A DNA stretch of 64,000 bases from Sphingosinicella sp. BN140058 (lineage in GTDB: Bacteria; Pseudomonadota; Alphaproteobacteria; Sphingomonadales; Sphingomonadaceae): NCBI RefSeq assembly GCF_004135585.1, contig NZ_CP035501.1:2675501-2739500 (forward strand), in the 5' to 3' direction. The notes beneath the pieces were generated by a model that was given only the letters and a program-made list of their open reading frames with translations, was not told the DNA's origin and ran no database searches. The stretch's first letter is position 1, and each line of letters starts with the position of its first letter. Both the position numbers and the translations under genes were made by a program. Positions 8,027 to 16,079 of this stretch are shown here, piece after piece.

Positions 8027-9982
8027 TCAATCGGCCGGATTGTGCTTGGCCAGAAAGGCTTCGAGCCGGTCGAAATAATCCTTGCGGTTGTCGGGATTGG
8101 TGAGGCCGTGGCCCTCGCCCGGATAGACGTGATATTCGAAAGGCTTGCCGGCCTTCTCGAGCGCCTTCGCGTACAGCGCGGACTGCTTCAGAGGGACTCG
8201 CTGATCCTTGTCGCCATGGGTGACGAGGACCGGAACGGAGAGCTTGGACACCTGGCCGATCGGCGAGATGTCGTTGAGGTTGAAGCTCTGCTCGCCGCGG
8301 ACACGGTCCTTCCACTTCCGCGCGGATTTCGCGTTGATGAAGAAATCGCGCGAATATTTGAGCTGACGCGGCACGTCCATCACTCCGGCGAAGCTCGCCG
8401 CGCAGCGATAACGTTCGGGGTTGCGGGTCGCGCCCCACATCGCCGCATAGCCGCCATAGGAGGATCCGACGATGCACACGCGCTTGGGATCCGCGATGCC
8501 TTGCTTCACCAGCCAGTCCATGCCGTCGTCGAGATCGTCCTGCATGGCGCGGCCCCACTGGCCCGCGCCCTTGTCCTCGAACGTCCGGCCGTAGCTCTCC
8601 GAGCCCCGATAATTGGGTTGAAGTACCGCATAGCCGCGATTGGCGAGAAGCTGGACTTCCGGATCATAGTCGCCGCGGTCGCGAACGCCGTAGGGGCCGC
8701 CATGCGGCATGATGATCAGCGGCAGGTTCTTCGGCTCGCGCCCGTTGGGCAGGGTCAGATAGGCAGGGATCTTCAGGCCGTCGCGGGCGGTGTAGGCGAC
8801 CGGCTTCGATGCGGCGAGCTTGTAGGCACGCACCTTCTCGTTCACCATCGCCAGGCGCTGCATTACGCCGGCGGCGTTCTGGAAGATGTAATAGGTTCCG
8901 GGATCGTTGGTGCCGGTCACCAGCACGACCATCTTCTGGCCGTCGCGGCTCTGCGACACGATCCAGGCTTCCTTTTCGCCGACCGCCTTGTCGATCGCGT
9001 CCTGAACTTCCTTCCGTTCGGGATCGAACCAGACCACGCGATCGCGGACGTCGGTATAATAAGCGGCTTTGATCCCGGTGCCGTCGGGCTTCAGGGTGAA
9101 GTCGGAGACATCGTTCTCCGGCGCCTCGAAGACGAGCGCACCGGTCTGCAGGTTCGCATAATCGAATTCATAGACGGCGTCGCGCCCGGTCTTCTCGCTG
9201 GACAGGATGTAGCCCTTGTCGCTGTCGAGCCCGAACCGAAGCAGCCCGAGCGACGCCTTGACGTCGTCGATCCGTGCCTTGCCGGCATAGCGGAAGCGGT
9301 TCGCGCCGGGGCTGCGATAGACCATCACCCATTTGTCGCCCTCGATCCCGGTGCCGGCGCGTACGAAGCCGTTCGTATCGGCATACCATTCCCAGATGCC
9401 GGTGCGCGGCGCGACCACCTGCTTGAAACCGTCTCCGTCGAGCTCGACTCGATAGACCGACGGCCAGTCGTAGACGGTGCGTTGGATGGACAGGAGCAGC
9501 CACTTGCCGTCCGGATCGACATAAAGGATGTCGTCGCCTTCCAGGCCCTGCTCCCGCTTGCCGACGAAGCGGGTCTTGGCGGTGGCGACATCGTACGCCA
9601 GCAGCCGCGTCATATAGGCTTCGTCGTCCAGCCAGGGGGTCGTCTTGCCCGCGCTGATCAGCACAGTGCCGTTGCCCGCCCAGCGATAGGAGGCGATTTC
9701 CCAACCGTCGGGAAGCCGGAACGGCGTGATCTTGCCGGTCGCCGGTTCGATGATGCCGAGGACCGATTCGCGCGGCGTGCCGAGCGTCGCCAGCAGCAGA
9801 TTGCCGTCGGGGGACAGCGCCGGCGCCGAGATCAGCGGCGTTCGCGCCAGTTCCGCGGTCGGAATCCGGACGGGTTTGCCGGCGGCGCCCGCCTTTTCCG
9901 GTGCAGCAAAGGCCGCCCCGGTTGCAATCGTCAACATCATCGCCGCGCCGGAAAGCGCGGCGGCAAGCCATCGTCTCGTCAT
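8027..9982 (-). CDS. Secreted S9-family peptidase (acylaminoacyl-peptidase-like)
   Basis: The 651-residue protein has a signal peptide (MTRRWLAAALSGAAMMLTIATGAAFA), a beta-propeller-like N-terminal half, and a C-terminal alpha/beta-hydrolase. The catalytic Ser lies in GSSYGGYAAMWG (about 508), Asp in VTHGDKDQRVP (about 590) and His in YPGEGHGLTN (about 624). S9 enzymes cut short peptides, often after proline or release N-acylated residues. It is one of three S9 genes between 8 and 23 kb. ATG 9982 fits the signal peptide. Substrate is not known. Confidence 0.9.
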   Translation of the reverse strand: MTRRWLAAALSGAAMMLTIATGAAFAAPEKAGAAGKPVRIPTAELARTPLISAPALSPDGNLLLATLGTPRESVLGIIEPATGKITPFRLPDGWEIASYRWAGNGTVLISAGKTTPWLDDEAYMTRLLAYDVATAKTRFVGKREQGLEGDDILYVDPDGKWLLLSIQRTVYDWPSVYRVELDGDGFKQVVAPRTGIWEWYADTNGFVRAGTGIEGDKWVMVYRSPGANRFRYAGKARIDDVKASLGLLRFGLDSDKGYILSSEKTGRDAVYEFDYANLQTGALVFEAPENDVSDFTLKPDGTGIKAAYYTDVRDRVVWFDPERKEVQDAIDKAVGEKEAWIVSQSRDGQKMVVLVTGTNDPGTYYIFQNAAGVMQRLAMVNEKVRAYKLAASKPVAYTARDGLKIPAYLTLPNGREPKNLPLIIMPHGGPYGVRDRGDYDPEVQLLANRGYAVLQPNYRGSESYGRTFEDKGAGQWGRAMQDDLDDGMDWLVKQGIADPKRVCIVGSSYGGYAAMWGATRNPERYRCAASFAGVMDVPRQLKYSRDFFINAKSARKWKDRVRGEQSFNLNDISPIGQVSKLSVPVLVTHGDKDQRVPLKQSALYAKALEKAGKPFEYHVYPGEGHGLTNPDNRKDYFDRLEAFLAKHNPAD

Positions 9983-10042
9983 CAGCAGCCCCCTGCCCGT
10001 AGGATCAACTTCTTAGCGCCGGTACCGGTAAAAGAACAATGA

Positions 10043-10609
10043 TCAGACGAGAATCAGAGCGTTGAGCGCCAGGATGCAGCCGAACAGCAGGAATGATGCG
10101 GCGGCGCCAAGGCGAAGGGTCCTGACCGGTACCACCGCGGTCAGGCGGGCGCCGAGCAGCAGCGCCGGCAAGGCGGCGGTGAGCACGCCGGCGACCGCGC
10201 CGGCGGCGGCAAACGCGAACGAATCGAAACGCGCCGCGATCGAGAAGGTGAGGAACTGGGTCTTGTCGCCGAACTCGGCGACGAAGAAGCAGGCGAAGCT
10301 TGCGAGGAAAGCGCCGCAGCGTGCGCCGATCAGGAGCTTGGGCGCTTTGCGCGGGAACAGGCCGGCGCCGCCGGCGAACAGCAGCGCGAGTGCGGTGAGC
10401 AGGGTCAGCGCCCGGATCGTCACCCAATCATGAACAACGATCCCGCCGAACGCGGCGGCCGCGGCGTGAACGGAAGCCGCAAGCGCGATCCCGGCGAGGA
10501 TCGGCCAAGGGCGGGCGTGACGCGCGGCCAGAGCCGCGACGAGAAGCTGGGTCTTGTCGCCCCACTCGGCGAGACCGGCCGCGACGAAGGCGGAGAGGAG
10601 CGCGTCCAA
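10043..10609 (-). CDS. TMEM165/GDT1 (UPF0016) family transporter
   Basis: The membrane protein has two copies of the signature E-x-G-D-K-T-Q (AEWGDKTQ near the N-terminus, AEFGDKTQ in the middle), each starting a three-helix half. The family moves Mn2+ and/or Ca2+ out of the cytosol; bacterial MneA-type members export manganese. I chose TTG 10609 because it gives MDALLSAFVAAGLAEWGDKT, the usual short N-terminus, and lies 4 bp after the preceding stop (10614). The frame is open up to 10693, but that part reads as Arg-rich non-sense. Length with this start is 188 residues. Confidence 0.85.
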   Translation of the reverse strand: MDALLSAFVAAGLAEWGDKTQLLVAALAARHARPWPILAGIALAASVHAAAAAFGGIVVHDWVTIRALTLLTALALLFAGGAGLFPRKAPKLLIGARCGAFLASFACFFVAEFGDKTQFLTFSIAARFDSFAFAAAGAVAGVLTAALPALLLGARLTAVVPVRTLRLGAAASFLLFGCILALNALILV

Positions 10610-10613
10610 GCGC

Positions 10614-10946
10614 TCAGGCGCCGAGCCGCACCGATACCGAGGCGAGCAGTGCCTGGCTGGCCTTCTCGTCCAATGCCGTGCAGCCGATCGCATCCTGAAG
10701 ACGGGTGAGGTACAACGCGGTCGGGCAGGCGCGAATGTCCGACGGGGTTTCGCCGACGGCGCGCTCGAGCGCTTCGGCGACTCGCACCACCGGAGTAAGC
10801 CCGTAAGCGGCGGCGAGGGTGCGAATCGTCTCGACCCGCGCGGCGAAGTCGCGCGGTGAGATGCGGCGGGTCAGATTGGAGAGGGTCTCCAGCCGGTCGC
10901 ACAGTTCCGCCCTGACCAGCAGCATCGCATCTTGACCGTGTTGCAT
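10614..10946 (-). CDS. Conserved hypothetical helical protein
   Basis: The 110-residue protein appears mostly alpha-helical (LVRAELCDRLETLSNLTRR, FAARVETIRTLAAAYGLTPV). There is no signal peptide or membrane span. It is translated just before the GDT1-type transporter gene with a 4-bp gap and the two are probably cotranscribed. I do not recognise the family. The GC pattern and absence of internal stops support a real gene. Confidence 0.65.
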   Translation of the reverse strand: MQHGQDAMLLVRAELCDRLETLSNLTRRISPRDFAARVETIRTLAAAYGLTPVVRVAEALERAVGETPSDIRACPTALYLTRLQDAIGCTALDEKASQALLASVSVRLGA

Positions 10947-11046
10947 CTCACTCTCCGCCTTGCCCCGGCATCATGCGCCGACATGGTTACCGGACGATGA
11001 AGGTTGGGGCAGGGGTGACTGCGCAGGGCGGCGCGCCACGGGCGGC

Positions 11047-11113
11047 TTGACATCCCGTCGCCGTCGGGGCAGAGGCAGCCCCGCATGAAAGCGGCGGCTG
11101 CGCCGCTTTTTTT
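11047..11113 (+). promoter_or_regulatory. Possible promoter and leader terminator before rpmG
   Basis: A TTGACA box (11047-11052) is followed by an intrinsic terminator: AGCGGCG (11090-11096), loop GCTG, CGCCGCT (11101-11107), then a run of seven T. The terminator faces the rpmG start 29 bases later, yet no plus-strand gene lies upstream to be terminated. This suggests transcription attenuation of rpmG or a short RNA. The hairpin is seen directly; the -10 box is not convincing. Confidence 0.5.
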
Positions 11114-11141
11114 CATCCATTTCCAATCTGAAGAGGCTGTC

Positions 11142-11309
11142 ATGGCCAAGCCGACAACCGTCAAGATCAAGCTCGTCAGCACTGCCGACACCGGCTTCTT
11201 CTACGTGACCAAGAAGAATCCGCGGAACATCACCGAGAAGATGACCTTCCGCAAGTACGACCCCGTCGCGCGCAAGCACGTCGAGTTCAAGGAAGCGAAG
11301 ATCAAGTAA
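11142..11309 (+). CDS. rpmG: 50S ribosomal protein L33
   Basis: The 55-residue protein ([38 protein letters not shown]-type [13 protein letters not shown]) is a full-length L33. It lacks the zinc-binding CxxC pairs, so it is the zinc-independent form usual in alphaproteobacteria. ATG 11142 is preceded by GAAGAGG; the open frame further upstream includes the terminator hairpin and is not coding. It stands alone between a terminator in its leader and another after its stop. Confidence 0.97.
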   Translation: MAKPTTVKIKLVSTADTGFFYVTKKNPRNITEKMTFRKYDPVARKHVEFKEAKIK

Positions 11310-11349
11310 GGCCTGCGAGGGGGTCTCCCCTCGCGCCGAGCTGGCTTGA

Positions 11350-11383
11350 GAGGCGTCCCCGCGCAAGCGGCAGGCGCCTTTTT
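11350..11383 (+). terminator. Intrinsic terminator after rpmG
   Basis: An AGGCG...CGCCT outer stem with an inner CCGC-GCAA-GCGG stem is followed by five T. It lies about 40 bases after the rpmG stop. Confidence 0.7.
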
Positions 11384-11458
11384 CCGCGTCGGGCGCGGCG
11401 AGAGGCTGGCGCACAGCTCAGGTCGGAGCTAGCCGCCCCGACCTCAGATGATGAGCTT

Positions 11459-12124
11459 CTACTCGGCGGCTTCGGAAACCGGTGCGTTTTCGGCGAACGG
11501 CGCGATCTGGTCTGCCAGTGCCTTCTGGAAGGCAGAGCGTGATTCGCATCGTTGCTGATAGGCGTGGAGCGCGGGACGCTGCTCGACGAGATCGGTGTGG
11601 CGCAGGAGGCGGAGCACCGTCGTCATCATCAGATCGCCCGCGGTGAAGCGATCGCTGTCGAGATAGTCCCGGCTGCCCAGACGCGCGGCGAGCGCATCGA
11701 GCCGGCGCTCCACCATCTGCAACGCGCCCGGCCGCCTGAGCTTCGCCCATTCCTCGTTCGCGTAGAAGAGATCGATCAGCGACAGGTTCTGGACATGGGG
11801 CTCGATGCTGTTGAGCGCCGCGAAGATCCACTGGATGGCATGGCCGCGCGCCGCCGGATCCTTCGGCAGGAGCGTCTCCGAGCGTTCGCCGATGTGGAGC
11901 AGGATCGCACCCGATTCGAACAGGGTAAGGCCGTCTTCCTCGAGCACGGGAACCTGCCCGAACGGCTGGATCGCGCGGTAGGCCGGGCTGTCCTGATCGC
12001 CTTGGCCGATCAGCTTGGCTTGGTAAGGGAGTCCTGCTTCCTCCAGGGCCCAGCGGACCCGGAGATCGCGGACGAGCCCGGCGGCGAATGGCGGTACCCA
12101 GCGAAATGCGGTGACTTCGATCAT
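11459..12124 (-). CDS. Glutathione S-transferase family protein
   Basis: The 221-residue protein has an N-terminal thioredoxin fold (LRVRWALEEAGLPYQAKLIG, FGQVPVLEEDGLTLFESGAIL) with the typical cis-Pro and E-S glutathione-binding pair, then the helical C-terminal domain (AGDLMMTTVLR). I chose ATG 12124, which gives MIEVTAFRWVPP; the frame upstream is Pro-rich and overlaps the neighbour. The gene follows the DUF899 gene by 10 bp and is probably cotranscribed with it, under the divergent MarR regulator. The physiological substrate is unknown. Confidence 0.9.
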   Translation of the reverse strand: MIEVTAFRWVPPFAAGLVRDLRVRWALEEAGLPYQAKLIGQGDQDSPAYRAIQPFGQVPVLEEDGLTLFESGAILLHIGERSETLLPKDPAARGHAIQWIFAALNSIEPHVQNLSLIDLFYANEEWAKLRRPGALQMVERRLDALAARLGSRDYLDSDRFTAGDLMMTTVLRLLRHTDLVEQRPALHAYQQRCESRSAFQKALADQIAPFAENAPVSEAAE

Positions 12125-12134
12125 GGCGTTTCTC

Positions 12135-12875
12135 CTATTCTGCGGCTTGGGCGGCGGCGCAGCAGGCGTGGGTTGCTGCCCCGTCCTCATATTCGTCGTG
12201 GCGGCGCAGCCAGCTCATGATCTGGTCGCCCTCGTTGCGGCCCTTCGGCGCCATGTCGAGCCAGCCGAAAGCGCCGCTGACGCTCTCCGCGCCGCGGGCA
12301 TAGGTGGAATAGGTGTGGTAGATCGCGCCGCTCTCGTCGCGCGCGAACACGCTATGGCCGTGCAGATCCTCGATCGGGGCCGTGTCGGAGCCATAATTGT
12401 ACGGCGCGTCGCCGGCGGCGATCTGTTCGGGTGTCCAGGACACTCCATAATCGTAGTTGAAGCGCGATCCGGCGGACGACACCCATTGGAAGGTCCAGCC
12501 CATCCGGCGCCTGGCGGCGGCGATCTCCGCGATCGGCGCACGCGACACGGCGGCGAAGCTCAGATCGGCATGTTCGAAATGGCGCCGCGACGGATCGGCG
12601 AGGTCCGCCGTCGATGCGCAGCCGGGGCAGATCTCGCCGCCGGGCGGAAGCATGAAATGCTGTACCGCCAATTGGCTGCGCCCCTGAAACAGATCGGCGA
12701 GGCGAACCGGGCCAGCCTCCGAATCGAAGACATAATCCTGTTCCACCAGCACCCAGGGAAGGGTGCGTCGCTCCTCCATCAGCCGGTCGTAGGCGCGGGT
12801 CAGCGCCTTTTCGTTGGCGAGGTGCGCCTTACGCTCCGCCAGCCATTGTTCGCGGCTGACAATCCGTCTCTCCAT
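12135..12875 (-). CDS. DUF899 thioredoxin-like family protein
   Basis: The 246-residue protein matches the DUF899 family: LPWVLVEQDYVFDSEAGPV, LADLFQGRSQLAVQHFM, PGCASTADL with a CxxC-like PGC start, and SRAPIAEIAAARRRMGWTF. Family members have a thioredoxin-like fold and are often annotated as dithiol-disulfide isomerase-like, without firm biochemistry. The C-terminus ends in a Cys pair (THACCAAAQ). ATG 12875 has an AGGGAGAG ribosome site; the frame extends upstream but would run into the divergent marR gene. Confidence 0.87.
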   Translation of the reverse strand: MERRIVSREQWLAERKAHLANEKALTRAYDRLMEERRTLPWVLVEQDYVFDSEAGPVRLADLFQGRSQLAVQHFMLPPGGEICPGCASTADLADPSRRHFEHADLSFAAVSRAPIAEIAAARRRMGWTFQWVSSAGSRFNYDYGVSWTPEQIAAGDAPYNYGSDTAPIEDLHGHSVFARDESGAIYHTYSTYARGAESVSGAFGWLDMAPKGRNEGDQIMSWLRRHDEYEDGAATHACCAAAQAAE

Positions 12876-12944
12876 CACGCTCTCCCTGCGAAGTAGGTGC
12901 CCAGCGGTACGAATCACGTTCCACCACCTTGTCGCGCAGAATAG

Positions 12945-12956
12945 TTGCATATACAA
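12945..12956. promoter_or_regulatory. Palindromic operator in the marR-DUF899 divergent gap
   Basis: TTGCATATACAA is a 12-bp palindrome with one mismatched pair. It lies 8 bp before the marR start and 70 bp before the DUF899 start. MarR dimers bind such AT-rich inverted repeats. Autoregulation and control of the DUF899-GST operon follow as inference. Confidence 0.55.
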
Positions 12957-12963
12957 GTATCGG

Positions 12964-13431
12964 ATGAAAGCTCTCGAGGTGGCGCATGCCATCCGCACCG
13001 ATTGCCTGTGCTTCCGGGCACGCCGCGCAGCCCGGGTGATCACCCGGGCCTATGACGAGGCGCTGCGTCCGCTCGGTATTCAAGCGACTCAGCTCACCTT
13101 GATGAGTGCGATCGCCGCTGCGGGCGAGAGCGGGCAGCCGATGGGCCGGATCGCCGACATCCTGGCGATCGATGCCGCCACCTTGTCGCGCAATCTGAAG
13201 CTGCTCGACAAAGCGGGGCTGGTCGCGATCAGCCGCCATGAAGGGGACAGACGGGTTCGCATCGTGCGGCTCACAGCCGAGGGCGATCGGGTCCTTCGCG
13301 CATCATATCCCTTGTGGCAGCAGGCACAGGCCGCTGTGGTGGCAAGTCTGGGCGGCGCCGACGCGCGCGATCGACTGCGCCGCCAGCTGGACGAAGCCGC
13401 GGAGGCCGTCCAGACCGCCTTCGACTTCTAA
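12964..13431 (+). CDS. MarR-family transcriptional regulator
   Basis: The 155-residue protein has the MarR winged helix: ATQLTLMSAIAAAGES, the recognition helix in MGRIADILAIDAATLSRNL, and the wing HEGDRRVRIVRLTAEG. Cys residues near the N-terminus (TDCLCFRARR) could serve as redox sensors, which would fit control of the divergent DUF899 and GST genes. ATG 12964 is next to the palindrome at 12945-12956. The stop codon overlaps the stop of the convergent divK by two bases. Confidence 0.92.
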   Translation: MKALEVAHAIRTDCLCFRARRAARVITRAYDEALRPLGIQATQLTLMSAIAAAGESGQPMGRIADILAIDAATLSRNLKLLDKAGLVAISRHEGDRRVRIVRLTAEGDRVLRASYPLWQQAQAAVVASLGGADARDRLRRQLDEAAEAVQTAFDF

Positions 13432-13910
13432 AGGTCGTTGGCCGATTTCGGTGCGATCCTTCCGCGATCCGGTGGGGCCACGTCCTCCTCAGGCGTGAGC
13501 GGCGCCGATTCGCCCTCTTCCCCGGACCCGTTCCGCTCGGCTGCCGCGTCCAGTAGGCTGGCCACCGCGGCGACGAACTTCATCACCGAGATCGGCTTCG
13601 AAACATAACCCTCGGCGCCGGCGTCGCGGATCCGCTCTTCGTCGCCCTTGGCGGCGTAGGCGGTCACTGCCATGATCGGAGTCGCCTTCAATTCGTCGTC
13701 CTGCTTGAGCTGTTCGATCAGTTCAAGGCCGCTGATATGGGGCATCTGAATGTCCATGACGATCAGGTCGGGCGCGAAATTGCGCGCCTTCTCGATCGCC
13801 TCGCGACCATCGCGAACCGGCTCGGCCGCATAGCCGTGCGCCCGCAACAGGTCGCAGAAGAGTTTCAGGTTGAGTTCGTTGTCCTCGACAACGAGGATTT
13901 TTTGTACCAC
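13428..13910 (-). CDS. divK: DivK-like single-domain response regulator with a C-terminal tail
   Basis: Residues 1-121 form a receiver domain very close to DivK: ILVVEDNELNLKLFCDLL with the acidic pocket, phospho-acceptor D53 in DLIVMDIQMP, MAVTAYAAKGDEERIRDAG with the switch Thr, and YVSKPISV with the invariant Lys. DivK is the cell-cycle and polarity regulator of alphaproteobacteria, acting with PleC/DivJ and DivL-CckA. This copy has about 40 extra acidic, Pro-rich residues not usual in DivK. It is divergent from the DUF3572 gene (16 bp apart). No pleD gene follows. Confidence 0.85.
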   Translation of the reverse strand: MVQKILVVEDNELNLKLFCDLLRAHGYAAEPVRDGREAIEKARNFAPDLIVMDIQMPHISGLELIEQLKQDDELKATPIMAVTAYAAKGDEERIRDAGAEGYVSKPISVMKFVAAVASLLDAAAERNGSGEEGESAPLTPEEDVAPPDRGRIAPKSANDL

Positions 13911-13926
13911 CGGCCCTCATTAGGCG

Positions 13927-14193
13927 ATGACGATTCCCGACACAAACAATCCCGAAGCTCTTGCCCTTGCCGCACTCGGCTGGGCGCTGAGCGATCAGCC
14001 GCGTGCCGAGAGGCTGCTGGCGCTGACTGGCCTCACCCCGCAGGATCTGCGCGAACGAATCGATGATCCGAGCCTGCTTGCCGCAGTGATCGGCTTTCTC
14101 GAATCGCACGAGCCCGATCTCGTCGCCTGCGCCGAGGCGCTCGGCGTCTCGCCGGCCGCATTGGTCGAAGCCGGGCGGAGGCTCGCTTCGTGA
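13927..14193 (+). CDS. DUF3572 family protein
   Basis: The 88-residue helical protein matches DUF3572: EALALAALGWALSDQPRAERLLALTGLTPQDLR, then LLAAVIGFLESHEPDL. The family is common in alphaproteobacteria, typically near divK, with no known activity. It begins a compact operon; its stop overlaps the GTG start of the HAD gene. No signal or membrane segment is seen. Confidence 0.85.
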   Translation: MTIPDTNNPEALALAALGWALSDQPRAERLLALTGLTPQDLRERIDDPSLLAAVIGFLESHEPDLVACAEALGVSPAALVEAGRRLAS

Positions 14194-14828
14194 GCCGTCC
14201 CTTGCTGATCACCGACTGCGACGAAGTCCTGCTCAACATGATCTCCCACTTCGCGGAGTGGCTGGGCGAAGCGCACGATCTCTCCTTCAATCTCTATACG
14301 GACAGCTTCCAGAAGGCGATTCGCACCGCGTCGGGCGAGGCGCTGCCGGAGGAGCAGATCTGGCCGCTGCTGGACGGCTTCTTCCGCACCGAGATGGAGC
14401 GCCAGAATATCGTGCCCGGCGCCGCCGAGGCGCTGGCGGCGATCGGCGAGCATGCCGATATCGTCATCCTCACCAACGTCGGCGACGAGCATGAGGCGGG
14501 CCGGATCGAACAGCTCGGGCGATTCGAGATCCGCCATCGGGTGCTCTGCAACCGCGGCGGCAAAGGGCGGCCGGTGAAGGAGCTGATCGAGCAGATGCAG
14601 CCGTCGGCCGTGGTGTTCGTCGACGATCTCGCGGTTCACCACGAATCGGTCGCGACTCACGCTCCCGAAGTGTGGCGCCTGCATATGGTCGGCGAGCCCA
14701 AGCTCGCCGCCGTGGTCCCGCCTGCCTCGCATGCCCATGCGCGGATCGACGACTGGAGCGAAGCGGCACGCTGGATCGCTGCGCGCTTCGCGGAAGGCCC
14801 CGCATCGCTCAAAGAGGAACAGGAATGA
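14190..14828 (+). CDS. HAD-family hydrolase
   Basis: The 212-residue protein starts with the HAD motif I variant LLITDCDEVLLNM. Motif II is VILTNVGDE. The acidic motif IV is VVFVDDLAVH. The nucleophile position is Asp in DCDEVL. A helical cap lies at about 25-75. HAD enzymes are mostly phosphatases; the substrate is unknown. The GTG start overlaps the previous stop (GTGA), and its own stop overlaps the next ATG, which points to coupled translation. Confidence 0.86.
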   Translation: MSRPLLITDCDEVLLNMISHFAEWLGEAHDLSFNLYTDSFQKAIRTASGEALPEEQIWPLLDGFFRTEMERQNIVPGAAEALAAIGEHADIVILTNVGDEHEAGRIEQLGRFEIRHRVLCNRGGKGRPVKELIEQMQPSAVVFVDDLAVHHESVATHAPEVWRLHMVGEPKLAAVVPPASHAHARIDDWSEAARWIAARFAEGPASLKEEQE

Positions 14829-15586
14829 GCTTCACCGTTCTCATCACCGGCGCAACCTCCGGCATCGGCGCGGCCGCGGCCCGCCGCTTCGTCGGTGCAG
14901 GCCATCAGGTGATCGCCACCGGCCGACGTCAGGAGCGGCTCGACGCCCTGGTCGCCGAGCTCGGTGCGGACAAGGTTCATGCGATCCGGCTCGACATGCG
15001 CGACGAGGCTGCCATCGATGGCGCCATCGCGGCGCTCCCGGAGCGCTTTCGCGACGTCGACATCCTGCTCAACAATGCCGGGCTGGCCCGCGGCATGGAG
15101 CCGGCCCAGGAGGCGGATCTGAACAAATGGCGCGAGATGATCGATACCAATATCCTCGGCCTCGTCACGATCACCCACAAGCTGCTGCCGACTCTGGTGT
15201 CGCGCAAGGGCGCGATCATCAACCTGAGCTCGATCGCGGGAACCTATCCCTACAAGTTCGGCAACGTCTACGGCGGCACCAAGGCGTTCGTGACCCAATT
15301 CTCGCTCAACCTGCGCTGCGATCTGCACGGCACCGGCGTTCGCGTGACCTCGATTGAGCCCGGCATGGTCGAGACGGAATTCACGACGGTGCGCACCGGC
15401 GGCGATCAGCAAGCCTCGGACGATCTCTACCGGGACATGGATCCGCTCACGGCCGAAGACATCGCCGAGACGATCTTCTGGGTTGCGACCCAGCCGCCCC
15501 ACGTCAATCTCAACCGGATCGAGATCATGCCGGTCAATCAGAGCTTCGCCGGCTTCGCCATCGCGCGCAATACGCCCGCCGCTTGA
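14825..15586 (+). CDS. YdfG-like short-chain dehydrogenase
   Basis: This is a classical 253-residue SDR. The cofactor motif is TGATSGIGAAAARR, with an RR pair after strand 2 (ATGRRQERL) that favours NADPH. NNAG is present, and the catalytic set is Ser in INLSSIAGTYPY plus YGGTK. The C-terminal region (LTAEDIAETIFWVATQP, LNRIEIMPVNQS) resembles YdfG, which oxidises L-allo-threonine, serine and 3-hydroxy acids. Substrate here is inferred from that similarity only. Its ATG overlaps the HAD stop. Confidence 0.9.
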   Translation: MSFTVLITGATSGIGAAAARRFVGAGHQVIATGRRQERLDALVAELGADKVHAIRLDMRDEAAIDGAIAALPERFRDVDILLNNAGLARGMEPAQEADLNKWREMIDTNILGLVTITHKLLPTLVSRKGAIINLSSIAGTYPYKFGNVYGGTKAFVTQFSLNLRCDLHGTGVRVTSIEPGMVETEFTTVRTGGDQQASDDLYRDMDPLTAEDIAETIFWVATQPPHVNLNRIEIMPVNQSFAGFAIARNTPAA

Positions 15587-15617
15587 CCCGTCCCCGCCAC
15601 TGCCTGAGGCTGAAACC

Positions 15618-16079
15618 ATGACCGATATTTCCTCCCGCCTGGCCGAGCTCGGCATCACCCTGCCGGAAGCTGCGGCACCGGTGGCCGCCTACGTGCCGAC
15701 CGTGCTCGTCGGGAACCTGCTCCACATCTCCGGGCAGGTCTCGTTCGAGAACGGCGCTCTCCTCACCGGGCGGCTCGGCGAGGACCGCGATCTCGACTAT
15801 GGCGTGCGCGCGGCCCGTGCCTGCGGCCTGATGCTGCTGGCCCAGATCCAGAAGGCGGTCGGCCTCGATCGGGTCGAGCGGATCGTCAAGCTGGGCGTGT
15901 TCGTCACCAGCGCGGGATCGTTCACCGATCAACCCAAGGTGGCGAACGGCGCCTCCGAGCTGATGGAGCAGGTGTTCGGGGACGCCGGCCGCCACGCCCG
16001 CAGCGCCGTCGGAGTTCCCGCTCTTCCGCTTGGTGCGGCGGTCGAGATCGATGCCGTCGTCGCCGTCCGGCCGGCCTGA
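15618..16079 (+). CDS. RidA (YjgF/YER057c/UK114) family protein
   Basis: The 153-residue protein belongs to the longer RidA subgroup: YVPTVLVGNLLHISGQV, LTGRLGEDRDLDYGVRAAR, and the signature around the key Arg, HARSAVGVPALPLGAAVEID. RidA proteins hydrolyse reactive enamine/imine intermediates from PLP enzymes. ATG 15618 sits after TGAGGCTGA, a modest ribosome site. It is followed by an overlapping GDPD gene. Confidence 0.88.
   Translation: MTDISSRLAELGITLPEAAAPVAAYVPTVLVGNLLHISGQVSFENGALLTGRLGEDRDLDYGVRAARACGLMLLAQIQKAVGLDRVERIVKLGVFVTSAGSFTDQPKVANGASELMEQVFGDAGRHARSAVGVPALPLGAAVEIDAVVAVRPA

Noticed and set aside
6953..10042. Open frame of over 1000 codons on the plus strand
   Set aside because: It is antisense to the DNA ligase and S9 peptidase genes, whose motifs are intact. 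Long antisense frames are common in GC-rich DNA.
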